Shown here piece by piece: positions 34,217 through 43,476 of a stretch of 64,000 nucleotides of DNA; the first letter of the stretch is position 1, and each line of letters starts with the position of its first letter. The DNA lies in contig JAUWQV010000001.1 in NCBI GenBank assembly GCA_030610945.1, positions 228,318 to 292,317 on the forward strand, in the 5' to 3' direction. Position numbers and translations under genes: made by a program. The notes beneath the pieces are model-generated. The model was not told the origin of the DNA. It made no database searches and worked only from the letters and a program-made list of their open reading frames with translations. The DNA comes from Methanocellales archaeon. GTDB taxonomy: Archaea; Halobacteriota; UBA148; JAUWXC01.

Positions 34217-34927
34217 TTGGTTGGTCGTGGGATGATACAAACCAAGAGGGTTAGGAATAACACAAAAAACACAAAGACGATACGGGTGCTCGTCGACCAG
34301 CGCGAGCTCCGTTCTCGTGTTGTGGGAGAGTTAGAGAGGCTCGGTACCACTGTTGATGTAAAAACCTTAGAAGTGGGAGACTATATACTAAGTGACAGGG
34401 TTGGAGTTGAGCGCAAGACCGCAGATGACTTTCTATCAACACTTGTTGATGGCAAGAGAAATGTTTTCAACCAGTTGTCCGACCTGCGGGATGGTTTTGA
34501 AAGACCGATATTAGTTATAGAAGGTTCAGAACTCTACAACAGACGCAGGATACACCCCAATGCGATCCGCGGAGCGTTAGCATCTATAGCCGTGGATTTG
34601 GGCGTTCCGATTGTTATGACAGAAGATGCAATGGATACTGCCGCATTTTTACATATCGTTGCAAAAAGGGAGCAGGAGGATGTCGAGCGGCGCCCATCTC
34701 TACATGGAAAGAGGTCGTCGATGACGCTCAAGGAGCAGCAGGAATACATAGTGTCATCAATACCAAGCGTGGGACCCGTCATCGCCAAGAGCTTGTTGCA
34801 TCATTTTGGTTCAGTTCAAGATGTGATGGCTGCTACCAAAGTCGGGTTGGTGGAAGTTGATGGCGTTGGCCCAAAGATTGCTGATAAGATTAGGGTGGTT
34901 GTTTGCTCCAAGTATGAAGAGCAGTAA
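34217..34927 (+). CDS. Hef-type XPF/MUS81-like nuclease half
   Basis: 236 codons in the same frame as the helicase, separated only by the TAG at 34214-34216. VLVDQRELRS, EVGDYILSDRVGVERKTADD (GDY and the ERKxxxD nuclease core, 52-71) and a C-terminal tandem HhH (IPSVGPVIAKSLLHHF; VDGVGPKIADKIR) match the XPF-type nuclease of Hef. A separate protein would start at ATG 34232 or TTG 34217; only a weak GTGGG precedes the ATG. It could also be produced by read-through of the TAG as a full Hef. Confidence 0.9.
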   Translation: MVGRGMIQTKRVRNNTKNTKTIRVLVDQRELRSRVVGELERLGTTVDVKTLEVGDYILSDRVGVERKTADDFLSTLVDGKRNVFNQLSDLRDGFERPILVIEGSELYNRRRIHPNAIRGALASIAVDLGVPIVMTEDAMDTAAFLHIVAKREQEDVERRPSLHGKRSSMTLKEQQEYIVSSIPSVGPVIAKSLLHHFGSVQDVMAATKVGLVEVDGVGPKIADKIRVVVCSKYEEQ

Positions 34928-35071
34928 GCATAGAGTAGTTTGGAGTGTGCGAAGGGGCACACACATTACTGGAGGTGTTTTCTAATATGCCCTTTTTTGT
35001 GATAGGTTTTTATGATAGATGCGCCATTTTATGACAAGGTAGTACACATCTTATAATGTGGTGGTGATTTA

Positions 35072-35341
35072 ATGCCTGTTGATTCTAAAAAAGTAATCAA
35101 GCGATGCGCTGACACGCTAAAGCAAATTATAGATGATGATTCGGTTCCCAGGAACATACGGCGTGCGGCTGATGATGTAAGGAAAAAATTATTTGATGAG
35201 AGTGTTTCACTCGCCGTCCGGGCGGCATCCGCCACATCGGTGTTGGATGAAGTAAGCAACGACCCCAACATACCCCTTCATGCGCGGACCCTAGTATGGG
35301 GAGTTGTCAGTCAATTAGAGACGATATCTGTTGATATGTGA
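35072..35341 (+). CDS. UPF0147 family protein
   Basis: 89-residue all-helical archaeal protein of uncharacterised family UPF0147: LKQIIDDDSVPRNIRRAADD, VSLAVRAASATSVLDEVSND and PNIPLHARTLVWGVVSQLE are characteristic. Function unknown. Upstream 34928-35071 holds a 6-bp-stem hairpin GTGTGC/GCACAC (34945-34962) and a T-run (34992-34998) that may end the hef transcript, plus a TATA-like CTTATAATG at 35050-35058. Confidence 0.9.
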   Translation: MPVDSKKVIKRCADTLKQIIDDDSVPRNIRRAADDVRKKLFDESVSLAVRAASATSVLDEVSNDPNIPLHARTLVWGVVSQLETISVDM

Positions 35342-35396
35342 GTGTCTATTGGTGGATGGAGGGTGTGCTGGTGGTGTGGTTCATTAGTATGCCGGT

Positions 35397-35419
35397 CCCC
35401 CCCTTATTTCAGTTGGAGT
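35397..35419 (-). repeat. ORB-like element, left, inverted and degenerate
   Basis: Minus strand reads ACTCCAACTGAAATAAGGGG followed by GGG. Compared with the right-hand copies it keeps CTCCA, the GAAATAA core and the G-run, with changes at the dyad centre and one base fewer before the Gs. Orientation is opposite to the right-hand pair. Confidence 0.55.
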
Positions 35420-35716
35420 GGTTGTTTTGGTTTGATTGTTTAGTTGATTGTCCTTAATTGATTGTATATTGCAGTGTGTTGTGTACTGGTAGGTTTGGCG
35501 TACTTTTAATGCAATGGTGTAAGTTGGTAGATTAAATGGTGAGCGATCTTGTGTAAATATGAGTATATATAGTGTTTTGTGGTATTGTATGATGTTAGAT
35601 GATACAATAGAATGTGTAAATAGAATAAAATAACAAAAGTTATATACTAAAAAGATGATAAAATACAACAATCTGTTTTAGTATTACTAAAAAAACAAAG
35701 CAAGATGTTTTAGTAT

Positions 35717-35736
35717 CTCCATTGGAAATAAAGGGG
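35717..35736 (+). repeat. ORB-like element 1
   Basis: CTCCATTGGAAATAAAGGGG; identical over 20 bases to the copy 178 bases downstream. CCATTGGAAA plus the G-run fits the Orc1/Cdc6 origin recognition box, in which the winged helix contacts the dyad and the AAA+ domain the G string. Confidence 0.8.
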
Positions 35737-35894
35737 CGGGGGTCATATCATAAATACCTAAAAAACTCCAAAAGAAGTAAGGGTAAATTTTTTGAACATC
35801 ATCGCATATCTTTTTTATTTTTATATCTTAACAGTTGAATGAGCATCGAGCATATAGCCGATTATTCAAGGATATGCACTGCAGGCGCAATCAA

Positions 35895-35914
35895 CTCCAT
35901 TGGAAATAAAGGGG
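35895..35914 (+). repeat. ORB-like element 2
   Basis: Second perfect copy of CTCCATTGGAAATAAAGGGG, 35 bases before the likely cdc6 start, so Cdc6 binding here could also repress its own gene. Followed by GTCAATACCATAA, similar to GTCATATCATAA after copy 1. Confidence 0.8.
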
Positions 35915-35948
35915 TCAATACCATAAGTTATTATAAGGTACTCTTCTA

Positions 35949-37208
35949 TTGGAACTGTTGGAGGAAAATCATTTGGCGAATGAAGCGCTATCAGGACTTT
36001 TCGAGGAATTGCTGCAGAGCAAACCCATCTTCATAAATAGAGAGGTCCTGCGCCCATCTTATACGCCAGACTATTTACCCCATAGGAAGGAGCAGATAAA
36101 TAGCCTTGCAACGATCCTTGTATCCGCTCTCAGGGGCGAAACGCCCTCTAACATCTTGATATATGGAAAGACGGGAACCGGCAAGACCGCAGTGGTGAAG
36201 TATGTTGGAAAGGAGCTCGAGGAAACGGGCGAGAAAAAAGGAACATCCTGCTCGGTTTTATACATTAACTGTGAGGTGATTGATACACAGTACAGGGTCC
36301 TGGCATATCTGGCCAGGCACTTTGACAAAGAGGTTCCGCACACAGGTTGGCCAACAGACCAAGTTTACTCGGAGTTTAAAAACGCGATTGATGCCAGAGC
36401 GCAAACCATTGTAATTATACTGGATGAGATTGACAAGCTCGTGAAGAAGGGCGGTGACGATACGTTATATAACCTCTCCAGAATTAACGCTGACCTGCGC
36501 AACACAAGGGTAAGTGTAGTTGGTATATCGAATGATTTGAAGTTCACCGAGTTCCTTGACCCAAGGGTGAGAAGTTCTTTGGGAGAGGAAGAGGTCATTT
36601 TTCCACCATATGATGCCAACCAACTAGGGGACATACTTGAACAGCGGGCAAGAACCGCATTCAAGCCAGATGCGCTTGAACCATCTGTCATTCCATTGTG
36701 CGCGGCATTTGCTGCCCAAGAACATGGCGATGCAAGAAGGGCGCTGGACTTGTTGCGCGTCTCTGGTGAACTGGCAGAGAGGGCGCAAAGCAACCTAGTT
36801 AAAGAGGAACACGTCAGGGCGGCGCAAAATAAAATCGAGTCGGACCGGGTTGTCGAAGTCGTACGAACACTGCCCACACAATCTAAACTCATATTATATT
36901 CAATGGTTTCCCTCTACAAGAGGGGCGCCAAGGACCTGACTACCGGCGAGGTGTACAACCTTTATAAGCGCCTCTGCCGCCAAATTGATATGGACATCCT
37001 GACGCAGCGAAGGGTCACGGACATTATTTCAGAGCTCGATATGCTGGGGATTGTCAACGCTGTGGTAGTAAGCAAGGGCCGCTATGGGCGAACAAAGGAG
37101 ATATCAGTGAGTGTCCCCCTAGAACAGACAAAGGCGACTTTACTTGAGGACTATCGATTAAAAACGCTTAGTATGACGCCTGTTTCACAGACCCAATTAT
37201 ATGCGTGA
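35949..37208 (+). CDS. cdc6: Orc1/Cdc6 origin recognition and helicase-loading protein
   Basis: AAA+ initiator that binds ORBs and recruits MCM. LFEELLQSKPIFINREVLRP is the family N terminus, IYGKTGTGKTAVVKYVG Walker A, IVIILDEIDKL Walker B, VVGISNDLKF sensor 1, and the C-terminal winged helix (about 330-419) follows. No ATG fits the start; TTG codons at 35949, 35958 and 35973 are candidates, and I use the first. The 3' end overlaps the convergent signal peptidase gene by 41 bases. The adjacent ORBs and the nearby polymerase genes form a replication cluster. Confidence 0.95.
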   Translation: MELLEENHLANEALSGLFEELLQSKPIFINREVLRPSYTPDYLPHRKEQINSLATILVSALRGETPSNILIYGKTGTGKTAVVKYVGKELEETGEKKGTSCSVLYINCEVIDTQYRVLAYLARHFDKEVPHTGWPTDQVYSEFKNAIDARAQTIVIILDEIDKLVKKGGDDTLYNLSRINADLRNTRVSVVGISNDLKFTEFLDPRVRSSLGEEEVIFPPYDANQLGDILEQRARTAFKPDALEPSVIPLCAAFAAQEHGDARRALDLLRVSGELAERAQSNLVKEEHVRAAQNKIESDRVVEVVRTLPTQSKLILYSMVSLYKRGAKDLTTGEVYNLYKRLCRQIDMDILTQRRVTDIISELDMLGIVNAVVVSKGRYGRTKEISVSVPLEQTKATLLEDYRLKTLSMTPVSQTQLYA

Positions 37209-37725
37209 CATCTGAGCCAAAGGCCAGTCTGAGATATCCTATGTATGGTATTCTAGCCCTGGCAACGCCCACTACCCACTCAGGCTTTACAGGGCCGCTC
37301 AACCCAGGTTGGTCATAACCGCTGTTGTGGTCCCCTTTTGTGATGTAACCAGAATGCGGGGCAACCACGCCACTAGGCATCGCCTCTCCAACATCAACCC
37401 AGTACATAACCCTGTGTATGATCGGCATCACATTGGGATTTCCATCCGGCCTATACACGATTACATCACCATAATCCCCAAACGAGGTGTAGTTAATCTC
37501 CCTGCCAAGTTGGTGTGTTATAATGTCGGTGCGGTCAGCACCCTGGATGAACACAACATCACCTCTGTACATGTGGGGCATCATGCTGCCGGACTCAACC
37601 GCAACCATCACCGGCCACGTTCCAGCCAAAAGGTATGCAAGAGACGCGATTACTGCTACTGTAATTACCACGAATGCAACATCTTTGGCCAACCCAATCC
37701 AAAAAGATTTGTCCACCCTTTTCAC
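37168..37725 (-). CDS. Archaeal signal peptidase I (S26B)
   Basis: 185-residue membrane protease removing secretory signal peptides on the outer face. N-terminal helix about 10-33, then VESGSMMPHMYRGDVVFI with nucleophile Ser, and PIIHRVMYW with the His that replaces the bacterial catalytic Lys; YITKGDHNSGYDQPG is box E. Start ATG 37725. Convergent with cdc6 and overlapping its last codons. Confidence 0.92.
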   Translation of the reverse strand: MKRVDKSFWIGLAKDVAFVVITVAVIASLAYLLAGTWPVMVAVESGSMMPHMYRGDVVFIQGADRTDIITHQLGREINYTSFGDYGDVIVYRPDGNPNVMPIIHRVMYWVDVGEAMPSGVVAPHSGYITKGDHNSGYDQPGLSGPVKPEWVVGVARARIPYIGYLRLAFGSDVTHIIGSVKQASY

Positions 37726-37744
37726 CTTGGTCCATTACAATAAT

Positions 37745-37784
37745 TTCCAACCATCGTATAATTTATGCCCGCCCATAACATATT
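37745..37784 (+). promoter_or_regulatory. polD small-subunit promoter with motifs shared with polD large subunit
   Basis: TTCCAACCATC (37745-37755) and CATAACATATT (37774-37784) occur in the same order upstream of the large-subunit gene (39256-39266 and 39301-39311). The second element resembles a TATA region; the first may be a regulator or BRE-associated site. The spacing between the two differs (29 against 45 bases). Confidence 0.35.
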
Positions 37785-37797
37785 AAGTGATGATTCT

Positions 37798-39210
37798 ATG
37801 GGCGAGACTAAAATCATCCAGCGATTCGCAGAGGTGGGATATCAGATACACCCAGATGCAGTTGCGATGATAAAGGAGCATGGCGCACCAGATAAGCTCA
37901 TTCAGGATATATTGGCGTCGCTGGATGGATCTGTGTTGGTCGTAAAACCAGAGCACATCAAGTCAAGGTTGCCTCAACCGACATACGGTGTGGAAGTCTT
38001 AGACGCTCTCCCCACGACATGTGTTGGCAATTATGAGGAGTTCCTTGGATATTTCCATGACAGATACGCCAAACTGAGTGAAATCCTCCGGAGAAGAATT
38101 GGCGCTAGGCCAATTGAGAGCATTAATCTAACGAAAAAGAGTCGGGAGGAGGTTACCGTAATAGGGATGGTATCCACCATACGGGACACCTCAAATGGGC
38201 ACAGGCTGGTAGAGCTGGAGGATCCAACTGGCATGATTCCAGTTCTTTTTCCAAACAACAAGGATGTGTTTGACCCGTCCACTCGTATTTTTCTGGATGA
38301 AGTGATAGGCATCACTGGCTCGCTCACAAATGACGGACTCCTAATTGCAAACAGAATCACGTGGCCAGATATACCACCCAAGAAAAACAACCGGGGCGAG
38401 CCCAAGCAAAACAGCGAGGCGTGCTATGCTGTGTTAATCTCCGACACGCACGTCGGGAGCAATACGTTCTTGGAACATGCATGGTCCAGATTCGTTAAAT
38501 GGCTGAATGCAGAGGTTGGCGACGATAATCAGAAAGCGCTTGCAAAACGCGTTAGATACATGGTCATTGCGGGCGATCTGGTGGATGGCATAGGCATTTA
38601 CCCTAACCAGGAAAAAGAACTTACCACCCCCGACATCTATGGGCAATACGAGGCGGCGGCCAACCTTCTAAAAGGCGTGCCACCTCACATTAAAATCATC
38701 ATTTCACCCGGAAACCATGATGCGGTCAGACAGGCAGAGCCGCAACCCCCGCTCTTCAATGAGTTAACCACTGCATTCCCCCCCAACGTCACATTCGTCA
38801 ACAATCCCTCGTTAGTCAAGCTAAACGGTGCACGCATCCTTGTTTATCATGGTCGCTCGTTAGACGATCTAGTGGCTGCACTACCTGGCGCATCATACGA
38901 GGAACCAGATAAGGTGATGGCCGAGATGTTGAAGCGGAGGCATCTTGCCCCTATATATGGTGGAAAGACCACCATTGTTCCTGGAGGCACAGACCACCTC
39001 GCCATCGATTCTGTTCCAGATGTACTCCACTGTGGGCACGTACACACGGTGGGCATATCAAAGTACAGGGGCGTTACGCTTGTGAACTCTGGCACATGGC
39101 AAAGCCAGACTGAGTTTCAGAAGAGCGTCAACCTCGAACCCGTTCCAGGATGCGCCACCCTGCTAGACTTGAACACGATGGACGCCTCTGTTCTGAAGTT
39201 TTATACATGA
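37798..39210 (+). CDS. polB: DNA polymerase D small subunit DP1 (proofreading exonuclease)
   Basis: Mre11-like 3'-5' exonuclease subunit of PolD. An OB-fold (about 125-200) precedes the calcineurin-like phosphoesterase motifs VLISDTHVGSNTF, VIAGDLVDGIG, IISPGNHDAVRQ, LVYHGRSLD and HCGHVHTVGI. From ATG 37798 it is 470 residues, starting GETKIIQRFAEVGYQIHPDA as in the family; an upstream ATG at 37765 would add 11 residues. Followed 128 bases later by the DP2 gene. Confidence 0.95.
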   Translation: MGETKIIQRFAEVGYQIHPDAVAMIKEHGAPDKLIQDILASLDGSVLVVKPEHIKSRLPQPTYGVEVLDALPTTCVGNYEEFLGYFHDRYAKLSEILRRRIGARPIESINLTKKSREEVTVIGMVSTIRDTSNGHRLVELEDPTGMIPVLFPNNKDVFDPSTRIFLDEVIGITGSLTNDGLLIANRITWPDIPPKKNNRGEPKQNSEACYAVLISDTHVGSNTFLEHAWSRFVKWLNAEVGDDNQKALAKRVRYMVIAGDLVDGIGIYPNQEKELTTPDIYGQYEAAANLLKGVPPHIKIIISPGNHDAVRQAEPQPPLFNELTTAFPPNVTFVNNPSLVKLNGARILVYHGRSLDDLVAALPGASYEEPDKVMAEMLKRRHLAPIYGGKTTIVPGGTDHLAIDSVPDVLHCGHVHTVGISKYRGVTLVNSGTWQSQTEFQKSVNLEPVPGCATLLDLNTMDASVLKFYT

Positions 39211-39255
39211 GATTTTTGAAACTACGCCTCTTGTGCATTATGCAAGGTAATCGTA

Positions 39256-39311
39256 TTCCAACCATCAGTTTACATCATTGATGCCATATTTCATTTCAAT
39301 CATAACATATT
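39256..39311 (+). promoter_or_regulatory. polD large-subunit promoter with shared motifs
   Basis: TTCCAACCATC at 39256-39266 and CATAACATATT at 39301-39311; the latter sits 28 bases before the ATG at 39339, suiting a TATA element of a nearly leaderless transcript. The same two words precede the small-subunit gene. Confidence 0.4.
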
Positions 39312-39338
39312 TTACATCGGCCGTACATATTATGTAAG

Positions 39339-42300
39339 ATGAATCAGGGCGCGAGCAACTCTATTATTGCATATTTTAATTCGCTAGAGGCAGGGCTGGA
39401 ACGAGCCATGCAGGTCGCTAAGGGGGCTAGGAGTATGGGCGCCGACCCTGAGACGTATCCCGAGATTCCACCTGCAAAGGACCTTGCTGACAGGGTTGAG
39501 AATTTAGTGTGTATCGAGGGGGTTGCAAAGCGCATCCGCGAATTGGAAAGTAATTCCTCTAGGGAGGAGGCGGCGCTACACATTGGCTTGGATTTTGCCG
39601 AAGGCAGGTTCGGAATGAAACCCAAGATTGAGTTGATAGAGGGCGCGATTAGAACCGCGGTCGCTATATTGACAGAAGGGGTTGTGGCTGCACCCATAGA
39701 AGGCATTGCTCGTGTAGGTCTCGGAAAAAATGATGATGGTACGAGTTACCTAAAGATATACTACGCCGGCCCTATCCGAAGTGCAGGCGGGACAGCACAA
39801 ACATTGTCCGTTTTGGTAGCTGATTACGTGAGACAAAAGCTCGGCGTCGATAGGTACAAGCCGCGAAGGGAAGAAGTCGAACGCTACGTTGAAGAAATAT
39901 CGCTTTATGGGAGGGTTGCAAACCTTCAATACATGCCCTCGCCAGATGAAATCAAGCTGATAGTTGAGAATTGCCCCATCTGCATAGATGGCGAGCCAAC
40001 AGAGGTAGAAGAAGTTTCGGGTTACAGGAATTTGGAGAGGGTTGAAACCAACCGCCTTAGGGGCGGGATGGCGCTGGTAATTGCAGAAGGCGTTGCACAG
40101 AAAGCACCAAAAATCAAGAAGTACGTGTCTTTATTGAGTATAGGTGGGTGGGAATGGCTGGACCGTCTCGTTGTGGATACAAAGCGCGAAGATGATGTCG
40201 CGACGCTGAAACCAAAAAAACAGTTTTTGGAAGACATCATAGCAGGGCGGCCTGTTTTTTCACATCCCTCTGCAAGAGGCGGTTTCCGCCTTAGGTACGG
40301 GCGCGCTCGCAATTCTGGCTTTGCCACCGCTGGAATAAGTCCTGCTACGATGGTGCTCTTGGACGATTTTATCGCACCTGGCACACAACTCAAAATCGAG
40401 CGTCCTGGCAAAGCCGCTGGTGCGGTGCCTGTAGATACGATAGAAGGGCCAACCGTCCGCCTTATTAATGGAGACGTTCTGCGCGTTGACTCTATGGAAC
40501 AGGCGCGTGAGCTACGCCGTAGTGTAGTTGAAGTGCTTGATATAGGTGAGATTTTGATCAGTTATGGTGATTTCCTTGAGAACGCTCATCCTCTCGTCCC
40601 CGCCTCGTACTGTTATGAATGGTGGATACAAGAATTAGAGGCAAAAACAACTATCCAAGAGGATTTGAGAAACATTACGCCCGAAAGGGCAATTGAGTTG
40701 TCAGAAAAATTTGGCGTGCCGCTTCATCCCAAGTACACATACCTCTGGCATGATATTAGCGTTCAAGAACTGGAATTTTTAGCAAACTACATTTCTGAAA
40801 AAGGGGAGTATGACGGGGTTTTGACGCTTCCGAATGGTCCGGAGGTCAAAAACCTCCTGGAAACGCTGCTGGTACAACATAAGGTGCGAGAGGACAACAC
40901 CATCATTGAGCATGAGCATGCTTGTCCGCTCATCAGGTGCCTCGGGCTGGGCCAGGATTTGTGCAGGTTGCGCACCCAGCAGCCATTGAGCATGAAAATA
41001 ATCGACGCCGTATCTGCCCTAAGCGGCATCTTGGTCAGAGAACGCGCCCCCGTACGGATTGGTGGCAGGATGGGCAGACCAGAAAAATCCAAGAAACGAG
41101 AAATGCGTCCACCTGTGCATGTGCTATTTCCTATAGGCAAAGCAGGTGGCAGAAGGCGCCTCCTTCAGGATGCACACAATCACACGTCACAGAATGATAA
41201 AAAGGGGGTAATTGAAGTTGAGCTGGGTGTCAGGAAATGCACCAGCTGTGGAAAAACATCTTTTGAGCCAAGATGCGACTGCGGTGGGCGCACCCAGCCA
41301 ACAAAATTCTGTCCCAAGTGCAATATACCTACTGGAGACAAAGAGCTTTGTCCGCGCTGTAATACAGGGACCACCTCCACCAAAAAACAAATCATCGATT
41401 TTAGGTCGATATATTCCCAGGCACTAAGTAATCTGGGCGAGCGCAATGATTTTGGCGTAAAAGGCGTAATCGGCATGATTTCCAAGGACAAAACGCCAGA
41501 ACCATTGGAAAAAGGAATTCTCAGGGCGAAGCATGATGTATGCGTCTTCAAAGATGGAACGGTTCGATATGATCTCACAGACCTGCCCCTTGCCCACTTC
41601 ACACCGAAGGAGATTGGCACACCCATAGAAAAACTCAAAACACTCGGTTATAGTGTCGACTATAATGGAAGCCCCCTTGTCGATGAGGATCAGGTAGTCG
41701 AACTCAAGCCGCAGGATGTAGTTCTGTCAAAGGACGGTGGCGATTATCTACTCCGTACTACGCATTTCATAGACGATTTGCTGGTGGAATTCTATAAAAT
41801 CGAGCCGTATTATCGGGCGCAATCGAGAGATGATTTGATTGGGCAACTCGTCATTGGACTCGCTCCACACACGTCTGCGGGCGTTTTAGGACGAATGCTT
41901 GGCTTTACCAACGCCTCCGTAGGATATGCTCACCCTTTTTTCCATGCAGCGAAACGAAGAAATTGTGATGGCGACGAGGATTGTGTGATGCTCCTCATGG
42001 ACGGCTTGCTCAACTTCTCCCGCTCGTACTTACCAGAGCGCAGAGGGGGGAAAATGGACGCGCCGCTCGTGCTTACGACGAGGATAGATCCAAGCGAGAT
42101 TGACAGCGAGGCGCACAACATCGACCTTGTACGGAGATACCCTCTGGAGTTTTACGAGGCGACCCTGCATTATACAAATCCAAAGGAGGTAGGCGCAAAA
42201 ATGGATTTGATGGGAGCGCGGCTGAGCACACCTGCGCAGTATGAGGGTTTTGGATACACGCATGACACGTCAGACATCGCTGCAGGCCCAGCCCACAGTG

Positions 42301-42716
42301 CATACAAAACATTGGGTACCATGGTTGAAAAGATGGAGGCGCAACTAAAACTGGCAAAGAAAGTCAGGGCAGTAGACGCAAAGGATGTTGCCGAGAGAGT
42401 AATAACCTCACACTTTCTGCCAGATTTGATAGGCAATCTACGCGCATTCTCGCGGCAAAAGATGAGGTGCGTCAAGTGCAATGCAAAGTTCAGGCGCCCC
42501 CCACTAAAGGGCACATGCCCTAAATGCGGTGGCAGAATCATCTTAACGGTGCACGAGGGGGCTGTGAAAAAGTACCTAGATGTATCGCTGAGAATTGCAG
42601 AGGAATATGATGTTTCGAATTATACGAAGCAGCGATTGAAATTGATTACACTTGAAACCCGCTCGTTGTTTGAGGGCGACAAATCAAAGCAGATGGGCCT
42701 TGTCGACTTCATGTGA
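39339..42716 (+). CDS. polC: DNA polymerase D large catalytic subunit DP2
   Basis: 1125-residue catalytic subunit of the archaeal replicative polymerase. [19 protein letters not shown] and the double-psi barrel regions are present; the catalytic [20 protein letters not shown] lies at about 872-891 with the metal-binding Asp pair. A zinc-binding cluster occupies about 628-675 ([24 protein letters not shown]) and another about 1044-1065 (CVKCN, CPKCGG). There is no intein at the NCDGDED site, where many archaeal DP2 genes carry one. Ends [15 protein letters not shown], a PIP-like C terminus for the sliding clamp. Confidence 0.97.
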   Translation: MNQGASNSIIAYFNSLEAGLERAMQVAKGARSMGADPETYPEIPPAKDLADRVENLVCIEGVAKRIRELESNSSREEAALHIGLDFAEGRFGMKPKIELIEGAIRTAVAILTEGVVAAPIEGIARVGLGKNDDGTSYLKIYYAGPIRSAGGTAQTLSVLVADYVRQKLGVDRYKPRREEVERYVEEISLYGRVANLQYMPSPDEIKLIVENCPICIDGEPTEVEEVSGYRNLERVETNRLRGGMALVIAEGVAQKAPKIKKYVSLLSIGGWEWLDRLVVDTKREDDVATLKPKKQFLEDIIAGRPVFSHPSARGGFRLRYGRARNSGFATAGISPATMVLLDDFIAPGTQLKIERPGKAAGAVPVDTIEGPTVRLINGDVLRVDSMEQARELRRSVVEVLDIGEILISYGDFLENAHPLVPASYCYEWWIQELEAKTTIQEDLRNITPERAIELSEKFGVPLHPKYTYLWHDISVQELEFLANYISEKGEYDGVLTLPNGPEVKNLLETLLVQHKVREDNTIIEHEHACPLIRCLGLGQDLCRLRTQQPLSMKIIDAVSALSGILVRERAPVRIGGRMGRPEKSKKREMRPPVHVLFPIGKAGGRRRLLQDAHNHTSQNDKKGVIEVELGVRKCTSCGKTSFEPRCDCGGRTQPTKFCPKCNIPTGDKELCPRCNTGTTSTKKQIIDFRSIYSQALSNLGERNDFGVKGVIGMISKDKTPEPLEKGILRAKHDVCVFKDGTVRYDLTDLPLAHFTPKEIGTPIEKLKTLGYSVDYNGSPLVDEDQVVELKPQDVVLSKDGGDYLLRTTHFIDDLLVEFYKIEPYYRAQSRDDLIGQLVIGLAPHTSAGVLGRMLGFTNASVGYAHPFFHAAKRRNCDGDEDCVMLLMDGLLNFSRSYLPERRGGKMDAPLVLTTRIDPSEIDSEAHNIDLVRRYPLEFYEATLHYTNPKEVGAKMDLMGARLSTPAQYEGFGYTHDTSDIAAGPAHSAYKTLGTMVEKMEAQLKLAKKVRAVDAKDVAERVITSHFLPDLIGNLRAFSRQKMRCVKCNAKFRRPPLKGTCPKCGGRIILTVHEGAVKKYLDVSLRIAEEYDVSNYTKQRLKLITLETRSLFEGDKSKQMGLVDFM

Positions 42717-42769
42717 TATGTACCACTATATTTAAGAGACGTGAACATCAATACGTTCGAGGATTAGCG

Positions 42770-43474
42770 ATGTATCTTAAGGAATTTAATGCCATCAGCA
42801 TCAAGAACAACTCGAAGGTCAAAGAGACGAGTTTAATAGCTGCAGAGAATGCGATTGCCCTGTTTGTCAACGACGCCAAGATCGCATCGCTAACAGCGAC
42901 GCCCAATATGCTGCGCGAGCTGGCGGTGGGCCATCTCATCTGTGAAGGCATGATTGACGATCCACACGATATCATAGGTGTGCAGAACAAAGGTCTTGAC
43001 ATCTATGTTCAAACAAGGGAGGACCCACGGCTTGAGCGCGAGTCAATCGCCGTGGTTAGCTCCGGTGCGAAGTTCACCGTGGATTGCATTAAGAATAGCC
43101 TACATCACCTTGGTTCTGAGGTTTATGAGAAAACTAGGGGCACTCATAGCGCAAGTTTGGTGGACCAAGATGGAAATTTGGTCAAAAAGGCGATAGATGT
43201 TGGCAGGCACAACACCATCGATAAGGTGGTAGGAAGCGCCATTTTAGATGGCATAAGTCTACACAATCTCTTCTTGTTATCAACTGCCAGACAGTCTGCC
43301 GGGATGGTGATGAAAGCGGCAAGGGCTGGCATTCCGGTGGTCGTTTCAAAGGCGGCGCCAATAAGTTCTGGGATAGAGTCTGCCAATAAGACAGGCGTTA
43401 CCCTGGTTTGTTTTGCTAAAAAAGACAATTTGTCCATCTATTCTCATCCAGACAGAATTTTGGTCGGGGGTTGA
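42770..43474 (+). CDS. fdhD: FdhD-family sulfurtransferase lacking the usual CxxC
   Basis: FdhD transfers sulfur from a cysteine desulfurase to the Mo/W-bis-MGD cofactor of formate dehydrogenases. The 234-residue protein has the family framework (ELAVGHLICEGMI, THSASLVDQDGNLV, DVGRHNTIDKVVG, STARQSAGMVMKAARAGIPVVVSKAA). Where bacterial FdhD carries CGxCG, this one reads AVVSSGAKFTVDC (94-106): no CxxC, one nearby Cys. Start ATG 42770; the open frame begins earlier but includes the DP2 tail. In this host the target could be formylmethanofuran dehydrogenase. Next gene mobA begins two bases after its stop. Confidence 0.85.
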   Translation: MYLKEFNAISIKNNSKVKETSLIAAENAIALFVNDAKIASLTATPNMLRELAVGHLICEGMIDDPHDIIGVQNKGLDIYVQTREDPRLERESIAVVSSGAKFTVDCIKNSLHHLGSEVYEKTRGTHSASLVDQDGNLVKKAIDVGRHNTIDKVVGSAILDGISLHNLFLLSTARQSAGMVMKAARAGIPVVVSKAAPISSGIESANKTGVTLVCFAKKDNLSIYSHPDRILVGG

Positions 43475-43476
43475 CG

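Larger units (their letters stand above)
35342..35948. other. oriC: Candidate replication origin (oriC) upstream of cdc6
   Basis: A 607-base gene-free region next to orc1/cdc6. Two identical 20-bp ORB-like elements on the plus strand (35717-35736, 35895-35914) and a degenerate inverted one on the left (35397-35419) flank an extremely AT-rich, low-complexity stretch (about 35420-35700, many TTG/TGTA words), a plausible duplex-unwinding element. A repeated TGTTTTAGTAT occurs at about 35673 and 35706. The arrangement of ORBs pointing away from an AT-rich core beside cdc6 is the standard euryarchaeal origin plan. Confidence 0.8.

Noticed and set aside
34945..34962. Hairpin GTGTGC/GCACAC after hef as an intrinsic terminator
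   Set aside because: The T-run lies about 30 bases further on, so the hairpin and T-run do not form one terminator; left as a note only.
35012..35056. 14-codon ORF before the UPF0147 gene
   Set aside because: Too short, no ribosome-binding site and no leader-peptide feature.
35839..36036. 65-codon plus-strand frame over the origin and cdc6 start
   Set aside because: Covers ORB 2 and then reads cdc6 out of frame; no protein-like composition.
39339..42716. Intein in DP2
   Set aside because: The catalytic NCDGDED region is continuous, and no Hint-type Cys...His-Asn splice junctions are visible; length is normal.
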